A stretch of 11,368 nucleotides of DNA from an uncultured Collinsella sp. Its GTDB lineage: Bacteria > Actinomycetota > Coriobacteriia > Coriobacteriales > Coriobacteriaceae. This document shows positions 1 to 8,257 of this stretch, in pieces; within the stretch, counting starts at the first letter, position 1; each line of letters starts with the position of its first letter. The notes under the pieces were generated by a model. It did not search any database. It was not told where the DNA came from and saw only the letters and a program-made list of their open reading frames with translations. The stretch spans positions 1-11,368 of the forward strand of contig URYU01000051.1 in NCBI GenBank assembly GCA_900552155.1. Direction: 5' to 3'. Made by a program: the position numbers and the translations under genes.

Positions 1-1
1 C

Positions 2-2386
2 GACGATCTGGCCAAGGGTGACCCCCGAGCGCTCCAAGGCCTTACCATCGGCTGCAACCCCGACGTTATGCAAACCTTCGTTGGCCAGCAGTGGCTCGCC
101 AACGAAGGCATTACCTGCACCTATAAAGAAATCGACACTGGCGGTGCCCTCTTTGACGCGCTCGCAAACAACGAGGTCGATGCCATCATCATGAACGACA
201 CGACCTCGTCGCCCAGCGCCTCCCCCATGTTCTACATTGGTTCGAGCGACTACTTTTTTGCCGTCCCCAAAAGCCGCCCCGACCTGATGGACGACATCAA
301 TGCCGCCATGTCGGCAATCGCCCGCGTCAACCCACGCTATATCGACGAAGTCAAATCTAGCTACTCGGCCCAAAACAGCGGTTCATCATCGCTCAACGGC
401 CCCGAACGTTCCTGGCTCAAAACAAATGACAACACCATCACGCTCGGCTACATTACGGGCAGACTCCCCTACTGCAACGAAGACGAAAACGGCGAAATGG
501 AAGGCTCGCTCGCATCGCTTGCGACGACGTTGCACGATAAATTTGGCATTACGGTCAAAACCGTCGCCTTTGATAGCTACAAGATGATGTCAAAGGCCCT
601 GTCAAAGGGAAGCATAGACGTTGTGCTGCCGGTATACCGAGATTACTGGTTTGCCGAGCAATCAGGCGTTGTGCAGTCGGTATCGTTGGGGACCATATCC
701 CTCACCGCCATCCACACCGGCAGCGACCTGAACAAAGACCTTCAGAACATCGCCTGTACCAAATCATCGTTTGTCAACAAAAATGCACTTGAAAGTCTGT
801 TCCCCACAGCGACCGTGACCGAATACCAATCCGACGATGAAGCGTTCGACGCCCTCAGAAAGGGAACGGCGCACTGCATCGTCGCTCCCAGCTCACGCAT
901 AAAAACCATCGGCGACCGTCATGATCTCAAGGACTACGAGACGGTCGAGCTCCCTGACACCTGTGAGCTCTCGTGCTGGATTTCGCGCGGAAAGCCCGAG
1001 CTGCTGGGAATCATCAACAAGAGCATCATCAATGCCGGAGAATCGCTCTCCGCAAGCAATTACTCATCCACGTCGTACACGACCCAGGAATCAGACACGC
1101 TTCAATTCCTTTATCGCAACCGCACCGCCATTGCAGCTACCCTCATCGGTATGTTGTCGGTCGGCATCGTCCTGCTCATCTGGGCGCTCGTGCGCGCTCG
1201 AACCGAGCGCAAAAAAGCCGATGCTGCCAACGCCGCTAAGCCGGCATTCCTCACGCGCATGAGCCACGACATCCGTACGCCGCTCAACGGTATCCTGGGC
1301 CTTATCGAGATCGAGGAATTGAAGGAAGGCGACATGCAAGTCGCCCGCGAGAGCCGTGCCAAGGCGCGCGTTGCCGCCAATCACCTGCTCTCGCTGATCA
1401 ACGACATCCTCGAGATGGGCAAAATCGAAGACCGCAAGCTAACACTGGAGCATGCGCCTTTTAACCTCAAAGAGCCCTGTGACGATACACTGGTGCTGTG
1501 CAAGCTCCGCGCGTCCAGTAACGGCATCACAATGCAGAACAATAGCCTGCCGTACGCCACGGGGCCATACATGATCGGCAGTCCCACCCATATCCGACAG
1601 ATCATGATCAACCTGTTAGACAACAGCATTAAGTACAACAAGCACGGCGGCTCCGTCACCTTTAGTTCAAAGACCAAGCCACTCGATAACGGGCGCGCGC
1701 TCTTTTCCTTTAGCGTTTCGGATACCGGCATTGGCATGGCTCCCGGGTTTTTAAAGCATATCTATGAGCCGTTTGCCCAAGAAGGTGACGATGCGCGCAG
1801 CAAGTTCCAAGGAACCGGCATGGGCATGCCAATCGTCAAGTCGCTTATTGAACTGATGGGCGGCACCATCGAAGTCACCAGCGAACTCCATGTGGGCACC
1901 ACGTTCTACGTGGAAATTCCGCTCGATATCGACAAGAACCCCCGGGCGCGGGCGAATACGGTCGAGCGGGCGCTCGACTGCTCACTCGCCGACATGAACG
2001 TGCTACTCGCCGAAGACAACGAATTGAATGCCGAGATTGCCCAGACGCTGCTAGAATCCGAGGGCGTCGTGGTCACCCGCGCCGTCAACGGCAACGAAGT
2101 CGTCGATCTGTACCTATCGCATCCCGCCGGCAGCTTCGATGCGATCCTGATGGACATAATGATGCCGGACATGGACGGCTACGAGGCAACCCGCGCGATT
2201 CGTCTGAGCGAGAAGGTCGATGCAGCCGATATCCCCATCATCGCGCTCACCGCCAATGCCTTTGCCGAGGACGCCAAGGCGGCACACGACGCCGGTATGA
2301 ACGCCCATCTGTCCAAACCGCTCGACTTTAACAAGCTCAAAAACATACTCGCCCGCATCAAGAAAAACGGAGCTGTTTCGCTATAG
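2..2386 (+). CDS. Hybrid sensor histidine kinase with fused substrate-binding domains (5' partial)
   Basis: Probable membrane kinase that senses a small solute outside the cell and phosphorylates its own receiver domain. The frame is open from base 2, so the N-terminus lies outside the window; 794 residues are visible, numbered here from base 2. Residues ~1-110 are the end of one SBP_bac_3-like domain and ~142-350 a second one, followed by a transmembrane helix (~374-397) with a basic stop-transfer. Then come HisKA with the phospho-acceptor in MSHDIRTPLNG (H422), HATPase_c with the N-box Asn (N541), the DTGIGM box (D574) and the GTGMGM box, and a receiver domain with acidic EDN, phospho-acceptor in LMDIMMPDMDG (D718) and the conserved Lys in LSKP (K772). 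Nothing follows the receiver: no Hpt or DNA-binding domain. The ligand cannot be told from sequence; amino acids are common for this fold. It ends in TAG, 41 bases before the next gene on the same strand. Confidence 0.93.
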   Translation, partial: DDLAKGDPRALQGLTIGCNPDVMQTFVGQQWLANEGITCTYKEIDTGGALFDALANNEVDAIIMNDTTSSPSASPMFYIGSSDYFFAVPKSRPDLMDDINAAMSAIARVNPRYIDEVKSSYSAQNSGSSSLNGPERSWLKTNDNTITLGYITGRLPYCNEDENGEMEGSLASLATTLHDKFGITVKTVAFDSYKMMSKALSKGSIDVVLPVYRDYWFAEQSGVVQSVSLGTISLTAIHTGSDLNKDLQNIACTKSSFVNKNALESLFPTATVTEYQSDDEAFDALRKGTAHCIVAPSSRIKTIGDRHDLKDYETVELPDTCELSCWISRGKPELLGIINKSIINAGESLSASNYSSTSYTTQESDTLQFLYRNRTAIAATLIGMLSVGIVLLIWALVRARTERKKADAANAAKPAFLTRMSHDIRTPLNGILGLIEIEELKEGDMQVARESRAKARVAANHLLSLINDILEMGKIEDRKLTLEHAPFNLKEPCDDTLVLCKLRASSNGITMQNNSLPYATGPYMIGSPTHIRQIMINLLDNSIKYNKHGGSVTFSSKTKPLDNGRALFSFSVSDTGIGMAPGFLKHIYEPFAQEGDDARSKFQGTGMGMPIVKSLIELMGGTIEVTSELHVGTTFYVEIPLDIDKNPRARANTVERALDCSLADMNVLLAEDNELNAEIAQTLLESEGVVVTRAVNGNEVVDLYLSHPAGSFDAILMDIMMPDMDGYEATRAIRLSEKVDAADIPIIALTANAFAEDAKAAHDAGMNAHLSKPLDFNKLKNILARIKKNGAVSL

Positions 2387-2427
2387 TTTGTGCTCAACAA
2401 CCATACGCAGCAGAAAGGAAGCCAACA

Positions 2428-2907
2428 ATGTTTAGGCCCTTACGCCGAAAGAAACGCGCCATCACCGACGAGGAAGCGCGCGAGCTGCTCGCTACCTGCA
2501 AGCGCGGCGTCTTTGCCGGCAACGGCGACGATGGCTACCCGTACGCCATTCCCGTCAACTACTTCTTTGACACCGAGCACGACAAGATTTATTTCCATGG
2601 CGCCAAGGCCGGCCACAAGGTCGACGCACTCAAGCGCGATGACAAGGTCTGCTTTACCGTTTACGGCAACGAGTGGTACAAGGACGGTGACTGGGCTCCC
2701 TACGTTATGAGTACCGTGGTCTTTGGCCGCTGTCGCCTGGCGAATGACACCCCCGCGTTTATCGAGGACAAAGTCCGCCAGCTCGCCCTTAAGTACTACC
2801 CTTCTGCCGAGGAGGTCGAAGAGGAAATCGCCAAGGACATTAAGGGCGTCCAGCTCTACGAGATTACGATTGAGCATCTCTGCGGCAAGCAGATTCAAGA
2901 AAAGTAA
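2428..2907 (+). CDS. Pyridoxamine 5'-phosphate oxidase-family (NimA-like) flavin protein
   Basis: A 159-residue protein of the FMN-binding split-barrel superfamily. The visible signature is GYPYAIPVNYFFD (residues 36-48), then KIYFHGAKAGHKVDAL (53-68), the arrangement seen in NimA/5-nitroimidazole-reductase-like and general stress flavoproteins. These bind FMN or a related flavin and reduce small substrates in the cytoplasm. The basic N-terminus (RPLRRKKR) precedes a short helix (TDEEARELL). The start is set by a strong ribosome-binding site, AGAAAGGAAG, 6 bases before the ATG. It lies 41 bases after the hybrid kinase gene and may share its transcript; there is no obvious separate promoter in that gap. 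Assignment to the superfamily is firm. The exact substrate is unknown, and nitroimidazole resistance should not be assumed. Confidence 0.88.
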   Translation: MFRPLRRKKRAITDEEARELLATCKRGVFAGNGDDGYPYAIPVNYFFDTEHDKIYFHGAKAGHKVDALKRDDKVCFTVYGNEWYKDGDWAPYVMSTVVFGRCRLANDTPAFIEDKVRQLALKYYPSAEEVEEEIAKDIKGVQLYEITIEHLCGKQIQEK

Positions 2908-2935
2908 GCCTCAAAAGCAAAACTCACAAATAGCA

Positions 2936-2975
2936 ATATGGCCCGGTTCCAACCCACCTTGGAACCGGGCCATAT
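2936..2975. terminator. Bidirectional hairpin terminator between convergent genes
   Basis: A perfect 17-bp inverted repeat (2936-2952 with 2959-2975, arm core GGCCCGGTTCC) surrounds a 6-base loop. It sits between the stop of the plus-strand flavoprotein gene and the stop of the minus-strand kinase gene, only 2 bases from the latter. Read on the minus strand it is followed by a T-rich stretch; on the plus strand the T-tract is poor. Placement and stem strength support a shared terminator. Confidence 0.8.
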
Positions 2976-2977
2976 GC

Positions 2978-5170
2978 TTATGAAGCGTCGGCAGCTATGT
3001 GCGCAAGCGCCTCAACGAGCTCCTGCGAGCTCACGGGTTTACTCAGGTGCGCGTCCATGCCCGCCTCGCGCGAAAGTCTGCGGTCGTCGGCAAAGGCGTT
3101 GGCACTCACGGCGATAATCGGCGTGGTCGCGGCATCCTCGCGATCGAGTCCTCGAATTCGACGCGTGGCCTCAAGGCCATCGATACCAGGCATCATGATG
3201 TCCATCAACACCACGTCGTACTCGTGCGGTGCGCTCGCGGCAAACGCCTCAACGGCAGACTCGCCATCCTTAGCATGCGTCACGACGGCACCGGCACGGC
3301 TGAGTGTAAACTGCGCGATCTCGGCATTCAGATCGTTATCCTCTACGAGCAAAACGCGCAAGCCCTGGAGCGCATCGCCATCACCCGCATCCACGCGCAC
3401 TGCCTGAGGAATCTCGGAGCGCTTGCATTTCTCGAACGGCGGGCGGATGGTAAACGTCGTCCCCTGCCCCAAGACGCTCGTAAAGCTCATGGTTCCGCCC
3501 ATAAGCTCGACCAACTGTTTTGCAATAGGCGCACCCAGGCCAGTTCCCGATGAAGCGCCTTCCACCTGTTGCTCCTCGCGGCAAAATGGCTCGTAGAGGT
3601 GCTGCTGGAACTCCTCGCTCATGCCAATACCGTTGTCGGCGATCGTGTATTCATAGACGGGGACGCCCTCCGCTGGCTCCACCTCGCGGCACACCAGGCG
3701 AACATAGCCGCCCTGGCGGTTGTACTTGACGGCATTGCCGGCAATATTGAGCAACAAGCGCTTGAGGTGCGTCACGCTCACCCGTGCATAGGGATGATCA
3801 AGCGCCTGCTGGTCGCAGATAATTGTCACCAGACGCTCCTCGGCCTGGCGCTCCAAAATATCGCGCACTTCACAGTTGAGGGCCACCAAATTTATGGGTA
3901 CGAGGTTCAGGTCGATCTGCCCGCTCTCCAGGCGGCTCATATCGAGTGCCTCGTTGGCAAGGTCGAGCAGCAGTCCCGATGCCGTCCAGATCTTTGAGCG
4001 GCACTCGGTCTGCTTTTGCAGATCGTCCGCATTGGCATCGCCGACCTCGACCATGCCGCGAATGCCGTTGATGGGCGTGCGCAGGTCGTGGCTCATGCGG
4101 CGCAAAAACTCCGTCTTTGCCGAGTTGGCAGACGAGGCCTCACGCGCTGCCTTTGCCAGCTTGTCGCCATAGTCGCGTTCCTGCTGCAGCAAGTCCGTCA
4201 AACGTCGACGATCGGCGCGGCGACGCACCATCACAACAGTGGCTACAACACCGCTGTAGAGCACCAGCACGCCGGCAGCAACAGCTGCGACGACCTCAAA
4301 GTAGCGCCGTGCCGAGGCATAGGTGTACACGTAGAACCCGCGCGCTTTTCCAAATGTGCCCAAATACCACTCGCCATTGGCGTTAACCAATCTGACCTTA
4401 CCAGCCGGGCATCGATCCTTTATACCGTCGACAATGAAGACATCCGTCGCAGGCAGATTGAACACGCCCAATATGGTGGGTTCAACGGCATTGGTCGCAA
4501 CGACCTTGCCATCGCTTTCGATCACGATATTGCCACTGTCGATGGTCTCATAACCACCGAGCAGGCTCTGCAGTTTGAGCGTATTGCTTGCAACTGCCTT
4601 CGCGCTCTGATGCCTTACTGCGACAACGATACCCTCGTCATCCTGCCGGGTTACGCAGCCAATGTCTGCGACCGAATCATCCGCAAGTGTGATGCGGGCG
4701 GTATAGGACTTAAGCGGATGGGCTGCCACCTCCAGCACGGGTGCTTCCTTGAGATACGTAGCGATCGACTCGTAGCCCACGCCATCCGTCGAGGACTCGG
4801 ACACCAAATTGCCCGATGCGTCCGTCACAATCAGTGCGCTCACGTTGAACTGGTCGACATATTGCTCCAGCGTGGCGTTATCCACCGAGCCGTCGCGTTC
4901 CATATCGCGCGCTGTCTCTCCGGCAATCTCCATAACGCGAATCAGGTTTTTGGTCGCATAGGCGCTGTTGAACGCATCGTAGGAAAGGCTCTGCGTCGCC
5001 ACGTAATCGACAACGTCGGCAAAGCGCTGCTCGGCTTGGGCCGTCGTGTAACCATAGCTCATCATGCCGGCAGCAACCGAGAGCGCTATCCCCAGCAGAG
5101 CGACAAGGAGCCATGCCCCTGCCGAACGATTGCCCCGCTCCTGAGCGGCGCGGTCGGGCACATCGATCAT
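2978..5170 (-). CDS. Hybrid sensor histidine kinase/response regulator
   Basis: A 730-residue membrane sensor kinase. Order: short cytoplasmic tail, transmembrane helix 1 (~18-40), a ~245-residue extracytoplasmic sensor region of Cache-like character (42-288), transmembrane helix 2 (~291-314), and a short coiled linker (~320-355). Then HisKA with MSHDLRTPING (H361), HATPase_c with N479, ADNGIGM (D512) and GTGLGA (542-546), and a C-terminal receiver with VEDN (609-612), LMDIMMPGIDG (D657) and LSKP (K711). All catalytic residues are present, so it should autophosphorylate and pass phosphate to its own receiver. No output domain follows. Its ATG overlaps the TGA of the upstream lipoprotein gene by 4 bases (ATGA), implying translational coupling and a joint sensing job. 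The kinase and receiver halves resemble those of the partial kinase at 2-2386, suggesting a shared family. The Cache assignment is by architecture, not by a clear motif. Confidence 0.93.
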   Translation of the reverse strand: MIDVPDRAAQERGNRSAGAWLLVALLGIALSVAAGMMSYGYTTAQAEQRFADVVDYVATQSLSYDAFNSAYATKNLIRVMEIAGETARDMERDGSVDNATLEQYVDQFNVSALIVTDASGNLVSESSTDGVGYESIATYLKEAPVLEVAAHPLKSYTARITLADDSVADIGCVTRQDDEGIVVAVRHQSAKAVASNTLKLQSLLGGYETIDSGNIVIESDGKVVATNAVEPTILGVFNLPATDVFIVDGIKDRCPAGKVRLVNANGEWYLGTFGKARGFYVYTYASARRYFEVVAAVAAGVLVLYSGVVATVVMVRRRADRRRLTDLLQQERDYGDKLAKAAREASSANSAKTEFLRRMSHDLRTPINGIRGMVEVGDANADDLQKQTECRSKIWTASGLLLDLANEALDMSRLESGQIDLNLVPINLVALNCEVRDILERQAEERLVTIICDQQALDHPYARVSVTHLKRLLLNIAGNAVKYNRQGGYVRLVCREVEPAEGVPVYEYTIADNGIGMSEEFQQHLYEPFCREEQQVEGASSGTGLGAPIAKQLVELMGGTMSFTSVLGQGTTFTIRPPFEKCKRSEIPQAVRVDAGDGDALQGLRVLLVEDNDLNAEIAQFTLSRAGAVVTHAKDGESAVEAFAASAPHEYDVVLMDIMMPGIDGLEATRRIRGLDREDAATTPIIAVSANAFADDRRLSREAGMDAHLSKPVSSQELVEALAHIAADAS

Positions 5171-6036
5171 GACAGGCCCTCCATATTCAAAAATGGCGAA
5201 GGGTCATCAAAGTACTTTGACACCAGGCGTTCCATGGTGCCATCGGCTAGCATTTCCTGGTAGGCATGGGTGAGTTTAACGTCGATGCCGCGCGTATCGT
5301 TGATATCGAAAGCGGTACCCAAGCCAACCTCCAGCAGTGGCTCATCCAAAATGCGATACGTTACGCCATAGTCTTTTTCGTAGGTGAGCAGCGAGGACTC
5401 ATGCGCGGCGATAGCGTCGACCAGACCCTCGACGAGCGCCGGGTTCAGGTATGAACGGTCCGAGAAGCTGTAGAGCTCCTTGATCTGCGGAACATTTTCA
5501 TTTGCGCAATTGAGCAAAATGTCCTCGGGCTTGGTGGTGGACTGGACCGCCACGACCTTATCCTCAAGATCGGCAAGCGTGTAGATATCGCTCTGGGGAT
5601 CGACCGCGACCGCCTGGCGGCTCGCAAGGTACGGGCCGGCCCAACGATACTCGTTTTCGCGACCCGTCATGCTAAAGCTGCCCATGACGCAATCGAGCTC
5701 GCCGCTCGCCAGTAGCTCGTTCTTCTTTTCCCAATCGATCAGCTGGTACTTTGGCTTGTAACCAATGCGGGCCAAAGCCTCGGTCAATATCTCGACATCC
5801 AGGCCAACGATATCGCCGTACTCGTCGGTATACACAAACGGTGGATAGAGGTCGCTGCCAACATTGAGCGTCTTAAGGTTGTCGTCTTTGGCCTGTGAGG
5901 CGTCCAGGCCTTCTAATGCAGACGTCGAGGCCCTGCCATTCGACCCGGAACAGCCAGCTATCGCTACGACAAAGGCGCACGCTACCGCAAGCGCAACAAA
6001 CAACGATATGGCAACCGAGCGGCGAGGTCTTATCAT
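5167..6036 (-). CDS. Solute-binding lipoprotein (SBP_bac_3 family)
   Basis: A 289-residue extracellular solute-binding protein of the family that serves polar amino acid ABC importers and some sensor kinases. Basic start (MIRPRRS), hydrophobic helix, then a lipobox I-A-G-C with the acylated cysteine at C29, so it should be anchored to the outer face of the membrane. The mature domain (~55-278) opens with LNVGSDLYPPFVYTDEYGDIVGLDVEI in the typical LxVGxxxxPPF...GxxxGxDVEI layout and contains the ELDCVMGSFSMTGREN segment of family 3. The start is supported by GGAG 4 bases upstream and by the position of the signal peptide. No permease or ATPase gene is adjacent. Instead the gene overlaps the downstream hybrid kinase by 4 bases, so it more likely delivers ligand information to that kinase than to a transporter. 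The ligand is not predictable. Confidence 0.93.
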   Translation of the reverse strand: MIRPRRSVAISLFVALAVACAFVVAIAGCSGSNGRASTSALEGLDASQAKDDNLKTLNVGSDLYPPFVYTDEYGDIVGLDVEILTEALARIGYKPKYQLIDWEKKNELLASGELDCVMGSFSMTGRENEYRWAGPYLASRQAVAVDPQSDIYTLADLEDKVVAVQSTTKPEDILLNCANENVPQIKELYSFSDRSYLNPALVEGLVDAIAAHESSLLTYEKDYGVTYRILDEPLLEVGLGTAFDINDTRGIDVKLTHAYQEMLADGTMERLVSKYFDDPSPFLNMEGLS

Positions 6037-6078
6037 CGAGCTCCAGAAGATCCTGTTTACTGACTGAAATGGTTAAAG

Positions 6079-6087
6079 ATAATAGCA
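6079..6087 (-). promoter_or_regulatory. Candidate extended -10 promoter for the lipoprotein-kinase operon
   Basis: On the minus strand this reads TGCTATTAT, an extended -10 (TGn plus TATTAT), about 42 bases before the ATG at 6036. A -35 at normal spacing is weak; TTGGGC lies 20 bases upstream. The surrounding stretch is AT-rich between two GC-rich genes. This is motif-based only. Confidence 0.4.
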
Positions 6088-6128
6088 AACAAAACCACAC
6101 GAGTGCCCAATGGTTGCAGACGTTTTAC

Positions 6129-6170
6129 CATGCGGGGCCTTTTAGCCGACTTGGCAGAAGGCCCCGCATG
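6129..6170 (-). terminator. Hairpin terminator after malY
   Basis: A perfect 13-bp inverted repeat (6129-6141 with 6158-6170, core GCGGGGCCTT) encloses a loop holding a small inner GCC/GGC pairing. It begins 10 bases after the malY stop codon on the minus strand. A clean T-tract does not follow, so termination may be leaky. It also separates malY from the next operon on the same strand. Confidence 0.65.
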
Positions 6171-6180
6171 CAGCGCGCAC

Positions 6181-7395
6181 TTACCGTGCATTAAAAACGT
6201 AGCGGTCCAGGCGGTCGCACGCTTCCCTTACGCGCGAAAGCGGCAGCGCCAGATTCACACGAATGTGGCAGGGTCCGTGAAACGGGCGGCCGTCCTGATA
6301 CCCCACGCCCACGCGCGCCCCCTCGTCGAGCAACCACTGAATATCGCGGCCATGCTCGCGGCACCACTCGGTGCAGTCCAGAAACACCATGTACGTGCCC
6401 TGCGGACGTGAATAGGACACACCCTCAAAATGCTCGTCCACGTAATCGCAGAAGTACTCGATATTGTCGGCAAGCACCTGGTTGAGCTCGTCCACCCACT
6501 CGTAGCCCTGCGGCTGGTAGGCACCGATAAGCGCATGCATGGAGAGGACGTTCATCTCGTTGTAGTGGGTCTTGTTGGACACGGCGCACACGCGGTCACG
6601 TAGCGTCCCGTTGTAGACAATGTGGTAGCTGCCGACCAGACCCGCCAGGTTAAACGTCTTGCTCGGCGCGTAGAGGGCAACCGTGCGCATGCGGGCATCC
6701 TCGCTCACCGACTGCGTCGGGATGTGCTTGTGCCCCGGCAGGATGATATCGGACCAAATCTCGTCCGAGATCACCACGCAATCGTGCTGGCGATAGATGT
6801 CCATGGCGCGCTCGATCTCGTCGCGCTCCCATACACGGCCGCAGGGATTGTGCGGCGAGCAGAACACCGCGGCATGGATGTGGTTTTGGGCGAGCTTGCG
6901 CTCCATGTCCTCAAAGTCCATACGCCACACGCCCTGATCGTCGAGCTTAAGCGGGCTGTGGACAATGTGATAGCCCGCGGCCTCAATGGACTTGGTAAAG
7001 CCGATGTAGGTAGGGCTGTGGACCAGCACCGCATCGCCCGGCTGAACATACGCACGCAGCGTCGACACGACACCGCCCAGCACGCCGTTTTCGTAGCCGA
7101 TATGCTCCGGCGCCAAGCCCTCGACGCCGTTGCGACGGCTCTGCCATTCGATGATGCGGTCGAAGTACTCGGGGCGCGGATCAAAGTAGCCAAACATGGG
7201 ATGCTGGGCACGCTGAATGATGTGCTCCTGGACCGTGGGCACCGTGGCAAAGTTCATATCCGCCACCCACATGGGGATGCGGTCGAAGCCCTCGTCGGGT
7301 GCGTTCGGAGCCATGTCGGGGATCTCGCCCCAGGAGTCAACGGCGATGGAATCCATGCCATGGCGGTCGATAAGCGAGCTAAAGTCGTATTTCAT
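6181..7395 (-). CDS. malY: MalY/PatB-type PLP-dependent C-S lyase (aminotransferase class I/II fold)
   Basis: A 404-residue cytoplasmic PLP enzyme of the MalY/PatB group, expected to cleave cystathionine or other cysteine S-conjugates to a thiol, pyruvate and ammonia. Visible landmarks: an N-terminal segment ending in PMWVADMNFAT (41-51, the group's WVADMDF-like motif), SPTYIGF (128-134), SPHNPCGR with N183, SDEIW with D211 that pairs with the PLP ring nitrogen, APSKTFN with the Schiff-base lysine K246, and HIRVNLALP with the carboxylate-binding arginine R379. Length is normal for the family. The start ATG at 7395 is supported by GGGAG 6 bases upstream. The upstream trmO frame runs into this gene without a stop, so a 5' extension is formally open, but the intervening ~37 residues look like translated spacer. 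A second role as a regulator, known for E. coli MalY, cannot be inferred. Confidence 0.9.
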   Translation of the reverse strand: MKYDFSSLIDRHGMDSIAVDSWGEIPDMAPNAPDEGFDRIPMWVADMNFATVPTVQEHIIQRAQHPMFGYFDPRPEYFDRIIEWQSRRNGVEGLAPEHIGYENGVLGGVVSTLRAYVQPGDAVLVHSPTYIGFTKSIEAAGYHIVHSPLKLDDQGVWRMDFEDMERKLAQNHIHAAVFCSPHNPCGRVWERDEIERAMDIYRQHDCVVISDEIWSDIILPGHKHIPTQSVSEDARMRTVALYAPSKTFNLAGLVGSYHIVYNGTLRDRVCAVSNKTHYNEMNVLSMHALIGAYQPQGYEWVDELNQVLADNIEYFCDYVDEHFEGVSYSRPQGTYMVFLDCTEWCREHGRDIQWLLDEGARVGVGYQDGRPFHGPCHIRVNLALPLSRVREACDRLDRYVFNAR

Positions 7396-7507
7396 GCTGC
7401 GCTCCCGTGCGAAGTAGACTGTTTCGATAGGCTTTATTGTCCACCAGCGTGGGCGGTTTTGGCATGGGGTTTGGCGTTGTTTTTGACGGATACGGACGGA
7501 TGGCAGG

Positions 7508-8244
7508 TTAGCCCCCGCGTCATTGATGGCGGTTACCGTCAACCTGGCTCCGTCGACCGTAAACGATATGTCGAGCCCGGCGAAAGCCAGATGATAGACG
7601 CGGTGTGGCTCGTGCTTGCTGCCCGCGCGGCGTGGATCTTGGCGTAGAACCTCGACCAAGCCGGGGAGCTTTGCGGGCGGGACCATATCCTGCAGTGCTT
7701 GCGGAAACTTAACATCGAGCTCTTGCCACGGCGCGTCTTCAATCCAGCCGCCGGTCGCATCCGGATGACAGTCGGCAAACGGAATGTAGGGCTTGATATC
7801 GTAGATGGGCGTGCCGTCGCGCAGGTCGGCCCCCAGCACATGGATGATGGGGCCATCGTCAGTGAGCTCGACACGATCGAGCTTGACGCAGGTGAGCCCA
7901 ATGGGATTAGGGCGAAACGGACTGCGCGTGGCAAACACGCCCACGCGCTCGGCTCCGCCCAGACGCGGCGGGCGCACGGTCTTCGACCACTTGACGTTGG
8001 TGCCGGACCTGTCCTGCGTCTTGGCATCGGTAGCTATGTCCTTAACCGTGCCGCCGGGCGTTCCGTTTTCGAAGCGCCACAACAGCCATAGGTGAGAGAA
8101 GGAGTCCAGGCCCTCAACCGCTGCCTTGGAGGCAAATTCCGGCTCAAAGACGATGCGTCCCTGCAGATGAGGCGCCAAAAAGCTGTTGCGCGGAATGCCG
8201 AACTACTGCGGCAGGTCGGTATGTATGTGTGCAATAGGTTCCAT
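7508..8244 (-). pseudogene. trmO: trmO (tRNA t6A37 N6-methyltransferase), in-frame TAG at codon 14 and lost stop
   Basis: TrmO (YaeB/TsaA family) uses S-adenosylmethionine to methylate N6-threonylcarbamoyladenosine 37 of tRNA-Thr. The frame starts at the ATG at 8244 (MEPIAHIHTDLPQ), meets TAG at 8205-8203, then continues in the same frame with FGIPRN, the family's F-x-(V/I)-P-R motif, so the amber codon interrupts a conserved block. Downstream, VRPPRLGGAERVGVFATRSPFRPNPIGLT, VLGADLRDGTPIYDIKPYIPFAD and RQDPRRA are classic TrmO. The family C-terminus falls at about TVTAIND. Here the reading frame passes on through a run of five G (GCGGGGGC) and into malY; with one more G the frame would end at TAA (7510-7508), giving a 245-residue protein close to the E. 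coli length of 235. TAG is an ordinary stop in five other genes of this window, so recoding is unlikely. Reinitiation at TTG 8178 would lose the FGIPRN motif. A sequencing error remains possible. Confidence 0.8.
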
Positions 8245-8257
8245 GCCGGGCATTGTA
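8245..8257 (-). promoter_or_regulatory. Candidate -10 giving a leaderless trmO transcript
   Basis: On the minus strand TACAAT (8257-8252) lies exactly 7 bases before the trmO ATG, so transcription would begin at or next to the A of ATG. No Shine-Dalgarno is seen, which fits a leaderless message. The -35 region is weak. The segment lies in a hairpin with 8-bp arms (8241-8248 with 8258-8265) that includes the start codon. Confidence 0.4.

Noticed and set aside
2428..2907. Nitroimidazole-resistance gene (nim)
   Set aside because: The protein shares the split-barrel fold with NimA, but the family is broad and sequence alone does not show nitroreductase function or resistance.
4016..5263. Long open frame of 415 codons on the plus strand opposite the second kinase
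   Set aside because: It is an antisense shadow: GC-rich codon bias keeps the opposite strand open. The minus-strand frame carries clear kinase and lipoprotein motifs.
6622..7647. Open frame of 341 codons on the plus strand opposite malY
   Set aside because: Shadow of malY and the trmO end; rich in H, R, D and V repeats with no recognisable domain.
6181..8178. A genuine 665-residue TrmO-MalY fusion enzyme
   Set aside because: MalY has its own ATG and ribosome-binding site, the linking residues resemble translated spacer, and the trmO part is cut off from its start by TAG. Kept as a question in the findings, not as a feature.
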